Assembly: GCA_016177705.1 (NCBI GenBank)
Contig: JACOUT010000010.1
Coordinates: forward strand, 186,001 to 250,000
Direction: 5' to 3'
DNA from: Deltaproteobacteria bacterium
Lineage (GTDB): Bacteria > Myxococcota > UBA727 > VGSZ01
DNA: 64,000 nucleotides
The notes beneath the pieces are model-generated. The model saw nothing but the letters and a program-made list of their open reading frames with translations. It was not told where the DNA came from and searched no databases. Positions 37,059 through 45,482 of this stretch are shown in pieces; position 1 is the stretch's first letter; each line of letters starts with the position of its first letter. A program made the position numbers and the translations under genes.

Positions 37059-39289
37059 CCCTTGTCCGTGAAGATCCAGCCGTAGCCGAGGTAGATGGTG
37101 ACGCCGACGTGGCCGGCGATCAGCACCACCATGAAGATCGCCAGCACCACGTGCAGCACCAGCCAGGCGGCGAACACGCGCTTCATGGTGGCGTAGAACG
37201 CGAGCTGCATTCGGCCGTGCGACAGCTCGAGCAGCCCGTCGCGGAACACCTCCCAATGGGCGCGGTCGGGGAAGAAGCGCGCCGCATGCTGAATGGCCTT
37301 GGCGAGCTTGCGCCGCGAGCCGCGCTCCTCGACGACGGCGCGCAGGAACGAGCGGTGCTTGGGGGCCTTGTTGGCGCTGTCGAACAGCTCGCGCACCAGC
37401 TCGGCGTTGGTGGCCTCGACCAGGTGCGGCTCGATCTTGCGCTCCAGCTCCTGCAAGCGCTGGCGCACCTCGGAGAGCGCCAGCAGGTGGCCGGCTTGCG
37501 CGGGCACGAAACCGAACAGGAAGCGTCCGAACACACCCGTGCCGACCACCACGGCAAGCGCCGCCCAGGTCCACAGCGCCAGCAGGTTGGTGGCGAGGAA
37601 AGCGGCGTGGAAGGCGATGACCAGCGGGCTCATGACGCCGACGAACTGATGGAAGGTGAGCCAGGTGCGGATGGAGTAGCGGCCCTTGAGCGCGCCCCAG
37701 CGCTTGCGCAGCGCGTACAGGAAGTTGGCCATCATGAAGGTGGTGGCTGCCACGCCCACACCGTGCCCCCACAGCCCCGCCGGCTTCAGGAACTCGTGGA
37801 GCGGCGCCGTGGCGCGCTCCTCCAGCGGCAGGAAGTAGTACTCCTCGCCGATCAGCAAGAGCGCGAGCAGGATGCCGCCGCCGACGGTCATGAGCGCGAT
37901 GGCGAGGCGCCGGCGCGTGCGCGCCTCCACCTCGTGTTTGGTGAGCGCGGCGCCCTTCCGCTTGACCGCGAGCTTCTCCTCGCCGCGGTACTTCTTGATG
38001 TCGACGCCGCAGGCCTTGAGGAACTCGGTGGGCAGCTCGCCGCCGATGGCGACGATCACCTGGTCGTTCTTGAGGCGCCCTTCGCCCTGCTCGGTCTTGA
38101 GACGGACCAAGCCCTCCTCGATGGCAACGACCTCGCTCGACAAGATCGGGCGCACACGCCCGTCGGCGATGAGCGCTGCGATCTTGTCGCGGTTTCTCTG
38201 CTTGGCGCGGCTGAACGAGTCCTGCCGATAGGAGATGCTCACCTTGGCGGAGCTCTCCTCGGCGAGCTGGATGGCGGCCTCGACGGCGGAGTCGCCGCCA
38301 CCCACCACCAGCACGCGCATGCCGTGGTACTGCTCCGGGTCGACGAGCCGGTAGGTGACCTTGGGCCTGTCCTCGCCGGAGCAGCCGATCTTTCGCGGCG
38401 AGCCCCGCAGGCCGATGGCCAACACCACCGCGCGGCAGTGAAGCTGGGCGCCGGTGGCGGTGTGCACGGCGAACATCGGTTGCTCGCCCTCGATGCGCAC
38501 CACCTTCTGCCCCTCTTCGACCCGCACCTTGGCGGCAGCCATGGCGGCGCGCAGCTCGTGCAGCAGCTCCTCCTTGGACAAGAGCGGGCGCCCGAAGCGC
38601 CCGAAGGCGGGCAGATCCACCTGCTCGGTCATCACCACCTTGCCGCGCGGGTAGTGCGCGATGCAGCCGCCGACGGACTCTTGCTCGAGCACACGCGCCA
38701 CCAGCCCGTGCGCCTTGCAGCTTATGGCCGCCGCGATGCCCGCTGGCCCGCCGCCCACGATGACGACGTCGACCAGGCTGCCCTGCGCGTCGCTCTGCTG
38801 CAGCCGCTTCTTGAGCGTGCGGCCGACGTCGACACCCTGGCGCAGCGCGTTCTTGATCAGGCCCATGCCGCCGAGCTCGCCGATGACGAACACGCCGGCT
38901 TTGCTCGACTCGAAGACGTCGTCGGTTTGCGGCAGGTCCATGCCGCGCTCGGAAGTGCCGAACACGAGCTTGATGGCGCCGACCGGGCAGTCGACCTCGC
39001 AGCGCCCGTGGCCGATGCAGTGCGCCGCCTCGATCAGTGTGGCCACGCCGTTGACCACGCCGATGATGTCGCCTTCGGGGCACGCCTTGATGCACGAGAA
39101 GCTGCCGATGCACAGGTCGGGGTCGATGACCGGGTGCAACGACGGCGGGATGTCCTGGTTGTTGGCCTTGGCGAGCGCCAGCGCCTCGGCCCCAACCATG
39201 CTGCGCCGTCGCCGTTGCAGCAACAGCACGGCGACGATCGCAAACAGCACCGCCACCAGCGCACCGGAGAAGATGAAGGTCTCGCTCAT
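37055..39289 (-). CDS. Membrane fusion: ferredoxin, FAD/NAD(P) oxidoreductase and cytochrome-b-like domain
   Basis: 744 residues. Order: an N-terminal membrane helix ('LVAVLFAIVAVLLLQ'); a 2[4Fe-4S]-type ferredoxin with Cys runs in 'CIGSFSCIKACPEGD' and 'CIGHGRCEVDCPVG'; a pyridine-nucleotide-disulphide-like flavoprotein with 'VVIVGGGPAGIAAA' (FAD) and 'VLVVGGGDSAVEAA' (NAD(P)); and a C-terminal bundle of about five helices with spaced His ('FHQFVGV', 'IAFHAAF', 'GHVGVTIYLG') like di-haem cytochrome b domains. It likely passes electrons from NAD(P)H through flavin and Fe-S clusters across or into the membrane. It overlaps the multihaem cytochrome gene by 4 nt, so the two probably form one respiratory or extracellular electron-transfer route. 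Direction of flow is not shown. Confidence 0.9.
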   Translation of the reverse strand: MSETFIFSGALVAVLFAIVAVLLLQRRRRSMVGAEALALAKANNQDIPPSLHPVIDPDLCIGSFSCIKACPEGDIIGVVNGVATLIEAAHCIGHGRCEVDCPVGAIKLVFGTSERGMDLPQTDDVFESSKAGVFVIGELGGMGLIKNALRQGVDVGRTLKKRLQQSDAQGSLVDVVIVGGGPAGIAAAISCKAHGLVARVLEQESVGGCIAHYPRGKVVMTEQVDLPAFGRFGRPLLSKEELLHELRAAMAAAKVRVEEGQKVVRIEGEQPMFAVHTATGAQLHCRAVVLAIGLRGSPRKIGCSGEDRPKVTYRLVDPEQYHGMRVLVVGGGDSAVEAAIQLAEESSAKVSISYRQDSFSRAKQRNRDKIAALIADGRVRPILSSEVVAIEEGLVRLKTEQGEGRLKNDQVIVAIGGELPTEFLKACGVDIKKYRGEEKLAVKRKGAALTKHEVEARTRRRLAIALMTVGGGILLALLLIGEEYYFLPLEERATAPLHEFLKPAGLWGHGVGVAATTFMMANFLYALRKRWGALKGRYSIRTWLTFHQFVGVMSPLVIAFHAAFLATNLLALWTWAALAVVVGTGVFGRFLFGFVPAQAGHLLALSEVRQRLQELERKIEPHLVEATNAELVRELFDSANKAPKHRSFLRAVVEERGSRRKLAKAIQHAARFFPDRAHWEVFRDGLLELSHGRMQLAFYATMKRVFAAWLVLHVVLAIFMVVLIAGHVGVTIYLGYGWIFTDKG

Positions 39290-39296
39290 CTCCGCG

Positions 39297-40061
39297 TCAT
39301 CCCTCGTCGAGACCGAGCCACAGCATCACGCCGCCGGCGCCCGCCACCGCGACGCCCACCAGCGCCACCGCGCCGAGCGCGGGGATCAACACCAGCGCCG
39401 CCTGCTCCTTGTCTTCGCGCAGCGAGCGTGGATCGTTGAGCACGCCGAGCTGCGCTGCCACCACTGCGCCGCCGACCGCGGCGGCCAGGGCGCCGGCGCC
39501 GAGGGTCGCCACGCCGCCGAGCGCCAGCGGCGACAGCTCTTGCGGGCCGTCAGTGGGGGCTGGGCCGGCCGGTGTGCTCGGTACCAGCGGGGTCGGCGCC
39601 GGCACCGGCTGGTCGGGGTCGGGTGGCGTGGCAGGTGCGCTCGCGGCCGCAGCGGCGTCGCGCAGCGGCGCCATCAGCTCGGCCGCCAACAGCTCTCCCG
39701 CGCCGAGCACTAGGTCGAGCTTGCGCACGCCTTGCCGCTCGCCGAGCACGCGGCCGTCGGCGTCGAGCACCGCGGCGCTGACCGCGGCCTGGCCGCCGGC
39801 GCGCAACACGTTGACGCTGACGATGAACGCGGCGTCGGCGGTGCGCGCCACCTCGCGGGCGCACTCGCGGTCCTCGAGGCAGTCGCCCTTGACGTCGAGC
39901 GAGCCGGTGAGCGCCCACAGCTCGACGCCGGCCGCCTGCGTCTCGGCGCGCACCTTGTCGGCGATGCGCTGGGCGTCGTCGTCGGAGAAGCCGGTGGTGT
40001 GCACCACCACGGCGGCGCGCGGCGCGGCGGCCAGCACGAGGGCGAGTACCAGCGGGCTCAC
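39297..40061 (-). CDS. Secreted/membrane protein of unknown function with two C-terminal helices
   Basis: 254 residues from GTG 40061. A signal peptide ('LVLALVLAAAPRAA') precedes a mixed domain ('VHTTGFSDDDAQRIADKV', 'GDCLEDRECAREVARTADAAFIV') with two Cys that could form a disulphide. That domain resembles N-terminal sensor or LpoB/FlgO-type folds, but weakly. A Pro-rich linker and two helices ('GALAAAVGGAVVAAQLG', 'ALGAVALVGVAVAGAGGV') end the protein. It lies 35 nt downstream of the second kinase and 7 nt before the flavoprotein gene on the same strand. No function is recognised. Confidence 0.7.
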   Translation of the reverse strand: MSPLVLALVLAAAPRAAVVVHTTGFSDDDAQRIADKVRAETQAAGVELWALTGSLDVKGDCLEDRECAREVARTADAAFIVSVNVLRAGGQAAVSAAVLDADGRVLGERQGVRKLDLVLGAGELLAAELMAPLRDAAAAASAPATPPDPDQPVPAPTPLVPSTPAGPAPTDGPQELSPLALGGVATLGAGALAAAVGGAVVAAQLGVLNDPRSLREDKEQAALVLIPALGAVALVGVAVAGAGGVMLWLGLDEG

Positions 40062-40096
40062 GGTCGCCTCCTCATGGTCACCACAGGTTGCGCGCG

Positions 40097-42025
40097 TCAG
40101 CGCAACAGCTCGAATGCTCCGTTGAGCGCGTCATTGGCTTCCTGGTAGCGCTTTTCCGCCAACGTCGACATCACTTTGGCGACGCGCGCATCGGCGGCGG
40201 CTCGGCGCTTCTCGTCGGTGACCCTGTCGAACGTGCCGTTGAAGCGCGCCAGCTTGCGCTCGACGAAGCCGCGGTCGATCACCACCGCGCCGGCGCGCGC
40301 CGACGCGTCTTCGAGCGTCTGCAGCGCCGCGCCGTAGTCGCGCTGCTGCGCCTCCTGGGTGGCGCGCTGGCGCAGCCGGTCCAGCTCCTCGTCGTCGCCG
40401 AGCAGCAGGCCACGTTTGGTCATGGCGGCCACGAGCGCGCGCGCCCCATCGCCGTAGCGGCGGCGATCGCGATCGACGGTCGGCTTGGGCCGCCGCTTGC
40501 TCCCCTCGCTACTCGGCTCCACCGCACTCGGCTCGCTCTCCACGTCCGGCGCGCGCTCGGGATCGGTGGCGGCGGCGGACGCGCCCGCGTCGTCGACGTC
40601 GCTCACCGGCGTCGGCTCGAGCACCGGCACCACCAGGGGAGTTCGATGGCCGGCGGCGTCCGGCGTGGCGTTGCCGGCGTCGGTCGTGGTCGACGTGCTC
40701 GTCGGCATGCCGAGCACCACGATGCCGCCGGCGAGCACGGCGGCGCCCAGGACGATCACCGCTGCCCACACGCCGGTGCGGCGCCTCGGCAACGTGTGCT
40801 CATCGGGCTCCATCATGTCGGCGATGCCGCGCACCACCACCTTGGATCCGCCCTCGACCTTCTTGGGGATGACCGGCGAGTCGACCGCCCTGCCGCTCAC
40901 CACCCACGAGGCGTCCGATGCCGGCAAGCCCTCGGGGTTGGAGGGCACGAAGCCGCGGACCGACGGCCCTGACGTCGTCACCGGCGGTGCCGGCGGCAGC
41001 GTCACCAGCGTGGCCTCGAGCGCGGTCACCGGCGGGCCGCTGCCCGAGTCGGTCGAGGTCATGGTCGGCGGCAACTGGATGGAGGGGAGCGTCGGCGGCA
41101 GCGAGACCCCGCTCACCGGATCCGGGCCGCCGCCGATCATCCATGGCGGCTGCGATATGGCCGTTGCGGACGTGGGCCTGATGCCCTGATCGCGCGCCGC
41201 CAACAGCGCGGCGCCGAGCGCGCGGATGCCCGGGTAGCGCGCTTCCGGCTTGAAGGCGAGCGCGCGCAGCACCACGGCGTCGACGGCCGGCGGCACCTCG
41301 GCGCGCAGGGCGCTCGGCGGCGGCGGCGGCCCCTTCGACATGGCGTCGAACAGCATCAGGTCGCGCGACGGGTTGTAGGGCATGCGCCGGGTGAGACAGT
41401 TGAACAGGATGACGCCGACCGCGAACTGGTCCGACTGCGGCGTGGCCGGCCGCCCCGCCCACACCTCGGGCGCGATGTAGTGCTTGGTGCCGAGCGCGAT
41501 GCCGGGGATGGTCAAGGAGGAGACGCCGTCGAGCGCAGTGGCGATGCCGAAGTCGAGGATGGCCGCCTCGTCGTTCGGCCGCACCATGATGTTGCGCGGC
41601 TTGAGGTCCCGGTGCACCACGCCGACGTCGTGGGCTGCGGCCAGCGCGTCGCAGATCGAGGCGCCGATGGCGATGACGCGTTCGACGCTCGGCAGCGGGC
41701 GTTCGGGCTGCAGCAGGTCGCGCAGCGACTCGCCCTCGACGTACTCCATGGTGATGTAGCGCAGGTCGCCTTCGGCGTAGATGTCGTGCAGCCGGCACAC
41801 GCCCTTGTGCGAGATGCGGCGCGCCAGCACGATTTCGCGGTTGAACCGCTCGGATGCCTCGGGGTGGTCGGCGAGCGATGCGTGCAGCACCTTCACGCAC
41901 ACGGGTTGTCGCAGCATGGTGTCCTCGGCGAGGAACACCATGCCCATCGAGCCTCGACCCAGCTCGCGTACGAGCTGATAGCGCCCGAGCCGATCGCCGG
42001 CCCGAAGATCCTCTCCGCTCCTCAC
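40097..42025 (-). CDS. Hanks-type Ser/Thr protein kinase with transmembrane helix
   Basis: 642 residues from GTG 42025, where the kinase fold begins; the open frame to 42139 adds 38 low-complexity residues. Kinase motifs: Gly loop 'LGRGSMGMVF', Lys45 in 'VCVKVL', 'HRDLKPRN', 'DFGIAT' and 'YIAPEVW'. All catalytic residues are present. A Pro/Thr-rich juxtamembrane stretch leads to one helix ('AAVIVLGAAVLAGGIVVLG'). The periplasmic part ends with a basic coiled-coil region ('RQRATQEAQQRDYGAALQTL'). Unlike the 30536 kinase, no PEGA domain is seen. It may act with the downstream membrane protein at 39297. Confidence 0.92.
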   Translation of the reverse strand: MRSGEDLRAGDRLGRYQLVRELGRGSMGMVFLAEDTMLRQPVCVKVLHASLADHPEASERFNREIVLARRISHKGVCRLHDIYAEGDLRYITMEYVEGESLRDLLQPERPLPSVERVIAIGASICDALAAAHDVGVVHRDLKPRNIMVRPNDEAAILDFGIATALDGVSSLTIPGIALGTKHYIAPEVWAGRPATPQSDQFAVGVILFNCLTRRMPYNPSRDLMLFDAMSKGPPPPPSALRAEVPPAVDAVVLRALAFKPEARYPGIRALGAALLAARDQGIRPTSATAISQPPWMIGGGPDPVSGVSLPPTLPSIQLPPTMTSTDSGSGPPVTALEATLVTLPPAPPVTTSGPSVRGFVPSNPEGLPASDASWVVSGRAVDSPVIPKKVEGGSKVVVRGIADMMEPDEHTLPRRRTGVWAAVIVLGAAVLAGGIVVLGMPTSTSTTTDAGNATPDAAGHRTPLVVPVLEPTPVSDVDDAGASAAATDPERAPDVESEPSAVEPSSEGSKRRPKPTVDRDRRRYGDGARALVAAMTKRGLLLGDDEELDRLRQRATQEAQQRDYGAALQTLEDASARAGAVVIDRGFVERKLARFNGTFDRVTDEKRRAAADARVAKVMSTLAEKRYQEANDALNGAFELLR

Positions 42026-42232
42026 GGCGCCGACACTACACCTGCCAGCGGGCGGCCTGCCCCCGGTCGGCGTGGCGGGCCGCCGCAGGTTGGCCCAGGG
42101 TGGGCCGCCCGCGTGCGGCCCGTGGCGCCGGTATCCCACCTCCCACCAGGGTGCCCGCCGCGCCCACCGGTGCGATGCTCACCAGTGTCGACCTTGCCAG
42201 GGTCGATCGATCGCACGTGCCGGCGCCCGACG

Positions 42233-42238
42233 TACACT
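42233..42238 (+). promoter_or_regulatory. Candidate -10 element (TACACT) for the lipoprotein gene
   Basis: TACACT lies 13 nt before ATG 42252, near the end of the 226-bp gap between divergent genes. No clear -35 element is visible. The rest of the gap (42026-42232) holds GC-rich imperfect repeats but nothing I can name. Confidence 0.3.
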
Positions 42239-42251
42239 CTGTGCAAACCCC

Positions 42252-43139
42252 ATGACCCCACGCCACCTGCTCCTCGCGCTCCTGCTCGCCGCCGGCCTGG
42301 CGGCCGCCTGCTCCAACCTGCTCGCGGACAACCCGTGTGAATCCGACGCCAACTGCCCGAGCGGCCAGGTGTGCGCCGCCGGCACCTGCGAGGCCGCGGT
42401 CGCGGAAGGCGAAGGTGAAGGCGAGGGAGAAGGAGAGGGCGAGGGGGAAGGCGAGGGTGAGGGAGAGGGCGAGGGAGAAGGTGAAGGCGAGGGAGAAGGA
42501 GAGGGCGAGGGTGAAGGTGAAGGGGAGGGTGAGGGTGATCCCTGCGCGGTCACCGTCGACATCACCTCCGAGAGCCAGCTCGACGCCCTCTCGTCATGCA
42601 CCACCGTGACCGGCGACGTGCGCATCACCGGTGGCAACGTGCGCGACCTGTCGGGCCTCAACGGCGTCACCGCCATCGCCGGCACCCTCGAGATCAACAC
42701 CACGGAGGACTTCGAGTTTGGCACCAGCGCGCTCAACGACTTGCAGACGGTGAGCGGTAACCTGCGGCTGCTCGGCAGCGAGTCGGTCGGCCTGATCGAC
42801 GAGTTCACCGCGCTGCAATCGGTCGGGGCCGAGCTGCGCATCGAGAACGGCGGCAACGACCTGGTGGTGCTCGACGGCTTCCCGCTGTTGGCCTCGATAG
42901 GCGCCGACCTGCGCCTGAAGAACAACGACTACCTCGAGGACATCGCCACCGGCGCCTTCCCGCTGCTCGACGCGCTCGGCGACATCGGCGGCCGCCTCCA
43001 CCTCGACGACAACGGCGCGCAGGCGTTCGGCACTCGCCTGCAGTGCGCGGACCCCGAGGTGGTGCGGCTCGCCGCCGCCGCCACCAACGGTCTCAACAAC
43101 GTCAACGCCGGCCAGTTCAACGAGGGCTGCGCGCCGTGA
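42252..43139 (+). CDS. Surface lipoprotein with Gly-Glu linker and receptor-L/LRR-like domain
   Basis: 295 residues. Lipobox 'LAAAC' with Cys20, then the Cys module 'CESDANCPSGQVCAAGTC' and a run of about 22 Gly-Glu pairs. The C-terminal domain has leucine-rich-like strands ('TVTGDVRITGGNVRDLSGL', 'VSGNLRLLGSESVGLI', 'VGAELRIENGGNDLVVL') of the receptor L-domain type, a parallel beta-helix fold. It overlaps the next gene as GTGA, so the two are translationally coupled. A surface receptor or adhesin is inferred. Confidence 0.85.
   Translation: MTPRHLLLALLLAAGLAAACSNLLADNPCESDANCPSGQVCAAGTCEAAVAEGEGEGEGEGEGEGEGEGEGEGEGEGEGEGEGEGEGEGEGEGEGDPCAVTVDITSESQLDALSSCTTVTGDVRITGGNVRDLSGLNGVTAIAGTLEINTTEDFEFGTSALNDLQTVSGNLRLLGSESVGLIDEFTALQSVGAELRIENGGNDLVVLDGFPLLASIGADLRLKNNDYLEDIATGAFPLLDALGDIGGRLHLDDNGAQAFGTRLQCADPEVVRLAAAATNGLNNVNAGQFNEGCAP
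42405..42536. repeat. Hexanucleotide repeat encoding the Gly-Glu linker of 42252-43139
   Basis: Twenty-two imperfect units of gaaggc/gagggc/gaaggt/gagggt type in the coding strand; whole-unit gain or loss keeps frame. Confidence 0.9.
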
Positions 43140-44791
43140 CCTTGGTGGTGCGCGGTGCGACGCTGCCTGGCTTGCTGGCGGTGGGCGCGCTCGCGCTCGG
43201 CGCCGCACCGTCAGCGGCCGCAGGTGCGCGCTCGGGCAAGGTCACCTACGTGACCGCCGGCGCCGCCTTCCTCGACGTGGGCGCGCAGGACGGCCTGACC
43301 GCCGGCGCCCGCCTCGAGCTGGTGCGCCGCAGGGCCAAGGTCGGCGCGTGCGAGGTCACGGGGCTCGCCGCGCACCACGCGACCTGCAAGTCCGACCGGG
43401 CCTCGATCGGGGATCGCTTCTCGTTTGCGCCCGCCGCGCGTACCACGGCGCCCGCGGCGGTGCGCCCGAAGCTGCCCGACGCCGCGACCATCGAGGCGCA
43501 GCGCAAGCTGGTCGACGCCGCAGCGCCGCCCAAGGTGACGAGCCCGCGACAGCGCCGCGCGCTCGGCGCCGTATGGGGCACGCGCGGTTCGGTCGGCGTG
43601 CGTCAGCAGGCGTGGGCCACGCTCGGCCACGACGACGCCGCGTACGCCCGCACCGTGTTGAACGGTTCGGCGCGCGCCGACATCGGCTTTCTGCCCGGCC
43701 TCTCGGCCGGCGGATCGCTGCGCCTGGTCGCCGACGAGCTACAACCGGCGGCGGCGCGCTTCCGCCCGGGCGAGCCGGCCGAGCTGTACGTCTGGGAAGC
43801 GGCCGTCGTGCTCGACGACGGGCGCGGCCCGTTGGTGGCGCGGGTCGGCCGCTTCGTGCCGCGCAAGGCGCCGGGCGCCACGCTGCTCGACGGCGCGCAG
43901 GCCGGTTTCCGTGCCTTCGGCGGCTCGCTCGAGGTCGGCGCCTACGGCGGCGTCATCCCCGACCTGGTGACCTTGCGGCCGTCCGTCGATCGCCTCACCA
44001 CGGGCGTCACGCTCGCCTTCGACAGCCCGCTCGGCAAAGACCTGTTGCTGCTGCCGCGCGCGCGCGTCGCGCTCATCGCCACGCCGGACTTCACCAGCAT
44101 GCGCGCCGAGACCGAGGCGCAAGCGCAGCTGTTGTGGGGCACGCTGGTCGCGGCCGGCGCCTCGGTGAAGGCCGGGCTCGACGCGCGCACGGTGGCGCCG
44201 TCGTTCGACGCTGCGCGCGTCGACGTCGACGTGCGCCCCGGCGACTGGCTCCGCGTGGGCGCCGGCTACCGCTACCTCGGGCCGCCGGCGCAGGACTTCG
44301 ACGCGGCCGAGGGCGTGCCCGATGCGCCCGGCGCCCACCACGGGGACGTCTCCGCCACCTGGTCGACCACGCCGTGGCTGGCGCTCGGCGCCCGCGCCGG
44401 CGTGGCCGGCGACGCCGAGTACGGCGAGCTGCGCGGCTACGCCGGCCCCGAGGTGCGCTTGCCGCAACTCTTGGGCGGCCTGGGCGGCCTCGGCGTCGGC
44501 TACACCGAGGAGCTCGGCGCGTTCTCCGGTAGGACCGGCTATGTGCACGCCGACTTCGCGCCCTTCTCGGTGCTGAGCATGTGGGCGCGGGCCGCCTACC
44601 TCGAGACCGCCGGCCAAGGCGATCCGCTGCGCGAGGGCGCGCTGTTCACCGGCCTCGACGCGCCACTGTTGCCGTGGCTGTCGCTGCGTGCGCGCGCCCA
44701 CACGCTGATGGCGCTGCCCGCCTTCGACAAGAGCGCGCGCGCGACACCCACGGTGCTGGCCGTCGACGCCGGCGCGGCGGTGAGCTGGTGA
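43136..44791 (+). CDS. Outer-membrane beta-barrel-like protein
   Basis: 551 residues from GTG 43136, overlapping the previous stop by 4 nt. A signal peptide ends near 'PSAAAG'. An N-terminal small barrel ('KVTYVTAGAAFLDVGAQDGL', an SH3-like FlgT-type repeat) with two Cys is followed by about 400 residues of alternating strands ending in aromatic residues ('VGAGYRYLG', 'LSMWARAAYL', 'DAGAAVSW'). This is typical of an outer-membrane beta-barrel, with a C-terminal Trp in the final strand. Coupled expression with the lipoprotein suggests one complex. No specific family is recognised. Confidence 0.75.
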   Translation: MTLVVRGATLPGLLAVGALALGAAPSAAAGARSGKVTYVTAGAAFLDVGAQDGLTAGARLELVRRRAKVGACEVTGLAAHHATCKSDRASIGDRFSFAPAARTTAPAAVRPKLPDAATIEAQRKLVDAAAPPKVTSPRQRRALGAVWGTRGSVGVRQQAWATLGHDDAAYARTVLNGSARADIGFLPGLSAGGSLRLVADELQPAAARFRPGEPAELYVWEAAVVLDDGRGPLVARVGRFVPRKAPGATLLDGAQAGFRAFGGSLEVGAYGGVIPDLVTLRPSVDRLTTGVTLAFDSPLGKDLLLLPRARVALIATPDFTSMRAETEAQAQLLWGTLVAAGASVKAGLDARTVAPSFDAARVDVDVRPGDWLRVGAGYRYLGPPAQDFDAAEGVPDAPGAHHGDVSATWSTTPWLALGARAGVAGDAEYGELRGYAGPEVRLPQLLGGLGGLGVGYTEELGAFSGRTGYVHADFAPFSVLSMWARAAYLETAGQGDPLREGALFTGLDAPLLPWLSLRARAHTLMALPAFDKSARATPTVLAVDAGAAVSW

Positions 44792-44806
44792 GCGCCGAGC
44801 GGGCTG

Positions 44807-45379
44807 TCATGCCTCGGCGCCGTCGCCCTGCTCGCGCTCCTCCAGCAGCTTGAGCATCTTCTTCCTGATGACGTTGCGCTTCAGTCGGCTCAGGTAGTCG
44901 ACGAACAGCTTGCCGTCCAGGTGATCGCACTCGTGCTGTAGCGCCACCGCCTTGAGCCCCTCGGCCTCGAGCAGCCGTTCCTTGCCGTCCTGGTCGAGGA
45001 ACTTGACCGTGCACAGCGCGGCGCGCGTGACCAGGCCAGTCTCGCCCGGCACCGACAGGCAGCCCTCCTCCCACTCGAGCTCGCCCGCCAGCTTGACGAA
45101 GGTGGGATTGATGAGCACGAGCGGGCCTTCCCCCTTCGGGATGTCCACCTTCTCGCCGTCCTGCTCCCGCTCGTAGGTGCGGATGTCGACGACGACGACA
45201 CGGCGGTGCACGCCGATCTGCGGTGCCGCCAGGCCCACGCCATCGGCGTCGTACATGGTGTCGAACAGATCCTTGATCAGCGCGCGCACGCCGTCGTCGA
45301 TGGCGGTGATGGGGGCAGAGACCTTGAGCAGCTCGGGGTCCGGCCAGATCAGGATGTCGCGCACGGCCATGCCGAGCAT
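44807..45379 (-). CDS. def: Peptide deformylase
   Basis: 190 residues; ATG 45370 (codon 4, 'MAVRDILIWP') is an equally good start. The three PDF motifs are intact: 'GVGLAAPQIG' at about 47-56, 'EGCLS' and 'HECDHLDG' with the metal ligands Cys, His, His and the catalytic Glu. It removes formyl from nascent N-terminal Met. The inserted segment 'EREQDGEKVDIPKGEG' between motifs I and II is longer than in E. coli. It is convergent with the beta-barrel gene. Confidence 0.96.
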   Translation of the reverse strand: MLGMAVRDILIWPDPELLKVSAPITAIDDGVRALIKDLFDTMYDADGVGLAAPQIGVHRRVVVVDIRTYEREQDGEKVDIPKGEGPLVLINPTFVKLAGELEWEEGCLSVPGETGLVTRAALCTVKFLDQDGKERLLEAEGLKAVALQHECDHLDGKLFVDYLSRLKRNVIRKKMLKLLEEREQGDGAEA

Positions 45380-45482
45380 GCCTAGCGAACTCGACGGCGC
45401 TCGTCAGGGGGCGCCAGACGTGGTTCCGCATGTTCGATAGCGGTTGCGCGCCAAACCGAGCGAGCGGAGAATACCGTCCGAC

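Noticed and set aside
34497..39439. Two long plus-strand frames over the cytochrome and flavoprotein genes
   Set aside because: They lack any motif, whereas the minus strand has 30 CxxCH motifs and FAD/Fe-S signatures.
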